14,317 bases of DNA, taken from DATEXQ01 sp035256745 (GTDB lineage Bacteria; Patescibacteriota; Microgenomatia; UBA8517). Location of the stretch: positions 1-14,317 of the forward strand of contig DATEXQ010000026.1 of NCBI GenBank assembly GCA_035256745.1, given 5' to 3'. The position numbers were made by a program, and so were the translations under genes. Position 1 is the first letter of the stretch. Each line of letters begins with the position of its first letter. Positions 12,033-14,317 of this stretch are shown in pieces. The notes under the pieces were generated by a model. The model had not been told where the DNA came from. It was given only the letters and a program-made list of their open reading frames with translations, and searched no databases.

Positions 12033-14317
12033 GTGATCCGATTTGTGCTTCAATAATCCACCAGTTAAATTCAGCGTCGATATCAATTGCCTGATTAAAT
12101 CCTACTTTGAAAAATCCGTTATCTTTTGCTTTGACATATAAAACATTATTTTGAGTTGACGAAGTGGGAGTTACATAGACTAATGTATAGTTTGTTACTT
12201 TGTTATTTCTAATAGTAATTTCAACTTCTCCTGCATTTAGCTTGGCGTGACCAGCTGTTGCATTTGTTTCTATCTCGCCAAATAAGTTGGCAGAAGCGGT
12301 TGCCGTATCAGCACCTGCAATAACCAAACCATCGGTTGTTAATTGTTTAAGCTGAGCAGCACCGGTTGCAGAAACTGATGCTACTTGTAATCCGGAAGAA
12401 TCCTGTAAAGAAAGAAGATTATTGTCAGCTGGTTGGCTATCAATACCTTTTACTGTAAGTTGCGAAGAATCTATTTTACCGGCAACAGAAAGATTGCCGG
12501 TAATGGTTACATTTCCTTGGGTATCGATTTTTATCAAACCCGCCATTATTTCAACAGGCGCCATAGCTAAAGATTGAATAGAAAGGGGAGCTGTTAATGA
12601 ATCGATAGAATTAATTGGTTGATTGGTTAATGCATTAATTTGTGATGCTATCACCATATCAGGACCAACTGTAATAGATGTTGAAACACTTAAAGAAGAA
12701 AGAGCAGTTGTACCGGTTACAAATAGATTTTCTATGGTTGCTTCTTGAATATCTACCTTGGCAAGATGTGCGGAATCAGTTGCCGTATGTATATTCCATG
12801 ATCCGCTATCGGCCAAAAGCTTTTGATCGGCTTCCGCTTGTCTTAATAGGTTTTCAATTTGTTCTCTTGTTATTCCTGATAGTTTATCCGTATTAATATT
12901 ATTAAATTGTCCGTTTCTGGCAACTATCTCATCGGCATAGATTTTTCCGGCTATCACATCATTTGATTTAACCTCATCGGACTCCAATGTTCCGGAGAAT
13001 GTGGCATTTCCCGATGAATCGATAGATGCAACCGCAGAACCTGTTGCATCCTGAACTACTAATTTTCCAAATTCGCTTTCATTCGTTATCTCATTTTTCT
13101 TTCCAATTTGAATATTTACGTCTGTTTTATCAGCCAAAGGACTTATAAGCTCGGTTTTTATGGAAGGGGATACCAGACCGGATGTAATTAAAAGATTATC
13201 AACAGTTCCCTGGAAAGCCAAAAATCCATCGGTTGTGATATTTGCAGTTTCTATTGCACCTGCCTTTAGGGTTCCCACAACTTCTGCACCAGCTTTTACA
13301 AGCAGGTTCTGAGTCTCTACAGCCCCACTAATAATAGTATCGGCAACTTTAAACCCTCCATCTATAAATACTTCCTTTGCTGTTATTGCTCCGGCCGTAA
13401 TGTTTGCTGCGGCAACTTGAGCAAATGCGGCGGCATTATTTATTATATTTCCGCCTGAGTCCTTTGCTTCGTAAATACCAGTATCTATATTTTGGGCAAT
13501 TTGAACATCTCCCGTATTGGTTAAGTTGATATTTGAGATAGCTTCACCAATAGCAATAATTTGTCCCTGCTGCTCTTTTATTGCTTCAACAAGAAGTCCT
13601 GATGTTTCTCCGTAAAATAATCCATAATAACCATCAGTAGGATTCTGGAAGACCAACTCCGGCATAACGGGTAAAACTTCTTGGGCAATCATTCCTGTCA
13701 TTCTATTGAGAGATGAGTCGTCAATCCAATTGAATGTGACACCTCTTAGTTGCATTACTTTATCTAGTGCGTTTGGAATTGTTTCTATGTCTTTCTTCCA
13801 TCTTAAATCAGACGTATTTGTAGTAAGGATATTTGTCGTGGAAACATTTAAGTTAGCAGAATAAGTACCTGAATTTAAAGTTCCTGCTCTTATTGTTCCG
13901 TTTACATCTAATTTTGCTGCGGGCGGCATACTTGTACCAACCCCGACGTTTCCTCTATCAAATATCATTGAATCATAAGTTGTACCGGCATTTACTTGGG
14001 TTAACTTCCATGCGACAACAGCCGAGGTAGGAACATAAGGATTAAACGTCAGGCTGTAGTTTTGCGGTTCGGCTAAAGAAGCCATCTTGAAAGTATCACC
14101 GGAATAGGATGAAGCCGAATAAGCTGTTAATCTAGCTCCTGCTGCTGTTGCCCCTACTCCTATGTTACCGTCTAACATTAAACTCCCGGAACGGAAATCA
14201 TAAACTCCATGAACGGTATTGGCATAATCCGTAAATGCCATTCCATTCCATCCACGAAGTGCGAAGTTGTAGGTTGTAGGAGTTGCGCCATCACCCGTTC
14301 CCGGATTTAAATTATTT
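12028..14317 (-). CDS. Long surface/fibre protein with internal peptidase S74 auto-chaperone domain, 5' end outside window
   Basis: 762 residues are visible and the frame is open to the right edge, so the ATG at 14241 is probably internal; numbering below is from that ATG. Two GNxGVG modules (DGNIGVG at 24-30, RGNVGVG at 96-102) precede LDVNG, the usual approach to an S74 domain. The S74 domain spans about 143-225, with SDLRWKK giving Ser144 and Lys149, GMIAQEVLPVMPE at 183-195 and LLVEAIKEQ at 216-224. The Ser-Lys spacing equals that of the self-cleaving phage endosialidase chaperone. About 510 residues follow, with repeated beta modules (IDSSGNATFSG 407-417; IDTQGNVTITG 572-582) and a short coiled-coil-like helix at 457-478. 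The C-terminus has LVYVTPTSS and FNWWIIEAQ, which looks like a compact closing domain. S74 domains trimerise fibres; a cell-surface fibre or adhesin is the likely role. No membrane anchor is seen. Confidence 0.85.
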   Translation of the reverse strand, partial: NNLNPGTGDGATPTTYNFALRGWNGMAFTDYANTVHGVYDFRSGSLMLDGNIGVGATAAGARLTAYSASSYSGDTFKMASLAEPQNYSLTFNPYVPTSAVVAWKLTQVNAGTTYDSMIFDRGNVGVGTSMPPAAKLDVNGTIRAGTLNSGTYSANLNVSTTNILTTNTSDLRWKKDIETIPNALDKVMQLRGVTFNWIDDSSLNRMTGMIAQEVLPVMPELVFQNPTDGYYGLFYGETSGLLVEAIKEQQGQIIAIGEAISNINLTNTGDVQIAQNIDTGIYEAKDSGGNIINNAAAFAQVAAANITAGAITAKEVFIDGGFKVADTIISGAVETQNLLVKAGAEVVGTLKAGAIETANITTDGFLAFQGTVDNLLITSGLVSPSIKTELISPLADKTDVNIQIGKKNEITNESEFGKLVVQDATGSAVASIDSSGNATFSGTLESDEVKSNDVIAGKIYADEIVARNGQFNNINTDKLSGITREQIENLLRQAEADQKLLADSGSWNIHTATDSAHLAKVDIQEATIENLFVTGTTALSSLSVSTSITVGPDMVIASQINALTNQPINSIDSLTAPLSIQSLAMAPVEIMAGLIKIDTQGNVTITGNLSVAGKIDSSQLTVKGIDSQPADNNLLSLQDSSGLQVASVSATGAAQLKQLTTDGLVIAGADTATASANLFGEIETNATAGHAKLNAGEVEITIRNNKVTNYTLVYVTPTSSTQNNVLYVKAKDNGFFKVGFNQAIDIDAEFNWWIIEAQIGSQ

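Noticed and set aside
14239..14241. ATG at 14241 as start of the S74 protein
   Set aside because: 25 further in-frame codons without a stop run to the window edge and read as part of the same Gly/Asn-rich fibre sequence.
12028..14317. Prophage origin of the S74 gene
   Set aside because: No other phage gene (capsid, terminase, integrase) is in the window, and S74 domains are also found in chromosomal surface proteins.

Overview
The window is AT-rich, tightly packed bacterial chromosome. It has short or overlapping gene junctions, few good Shine-Dalgarno sites and several starts that look leaderless. The gene mix suggests a small-genome bacterium of the Candidate Phyla Radiation, perhaps Microgenomates-like: a compact SUF operon without sufD, an O-antigen-ligase-like membrane protein fused to TPRs and a Pro-rich tail, and a very long S74 surface protein ending in a Trp-rich motif. 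That placement is inference from gene content and composition; there is no rRNA or other marker here.

Layout. (1) Bases 1-3192, plus strand: two radical SAM enzymes (the first cut by the window edge), an extended short-chain NAD-dependent epimerase/dehydratase, and a 59-residue single-cluster ferredoxin whose start lies inside the end of the epimerase. (2) Bases 3198-8193: an iron-sulfur region. A ferredoxin-reductase-like flavoprotein (minus strand) and a small Cys-rich ArsR-type regulator (plus strand) diverge from a nearly perfect dyad that carries two mirror-image promoters. The regulator is followed by sufC, sufB, sufS, sufU and a sufT/DUF59 gene, all overlapping or a few bases apart. 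(3) Bases 8249-9757: an orphan membrane-anchored double-Cache sensor with no recognisable output domain, then a small two-helix membrane protein with a zinc-ribbon-like tail. (4) Bases 9770-14317, minus strand: the ligase-like/TPR protein, a 206-base AT-rich spacer, and a long S74-domain surface protein that runs off the right edge.

How it may work together. SufS supplies sulfur, SufU relays or scaffolds it, SufB-SufC builds the cluster, and SufT helps deliver or mature it. The flavoprotein and the ferredoxin, which converge with a 5-base gap, could form an NAD(P)H-to-ferredoxin electron route serving cluster assembly or the radical SAM enzymes. The regulator has five cysteines and could sense Fe-S status; one protein on the shared dyad would cover both promoters. 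The last two genes point to cell-surface glycan and surface-fibre functions. The most interesting items are the mirror-image promoter/operator with its candidate sensor, the sufD-less assembly operon with its own redox pair, and the S74 auto-chaperone domain lying inside the protein rather than at its end.
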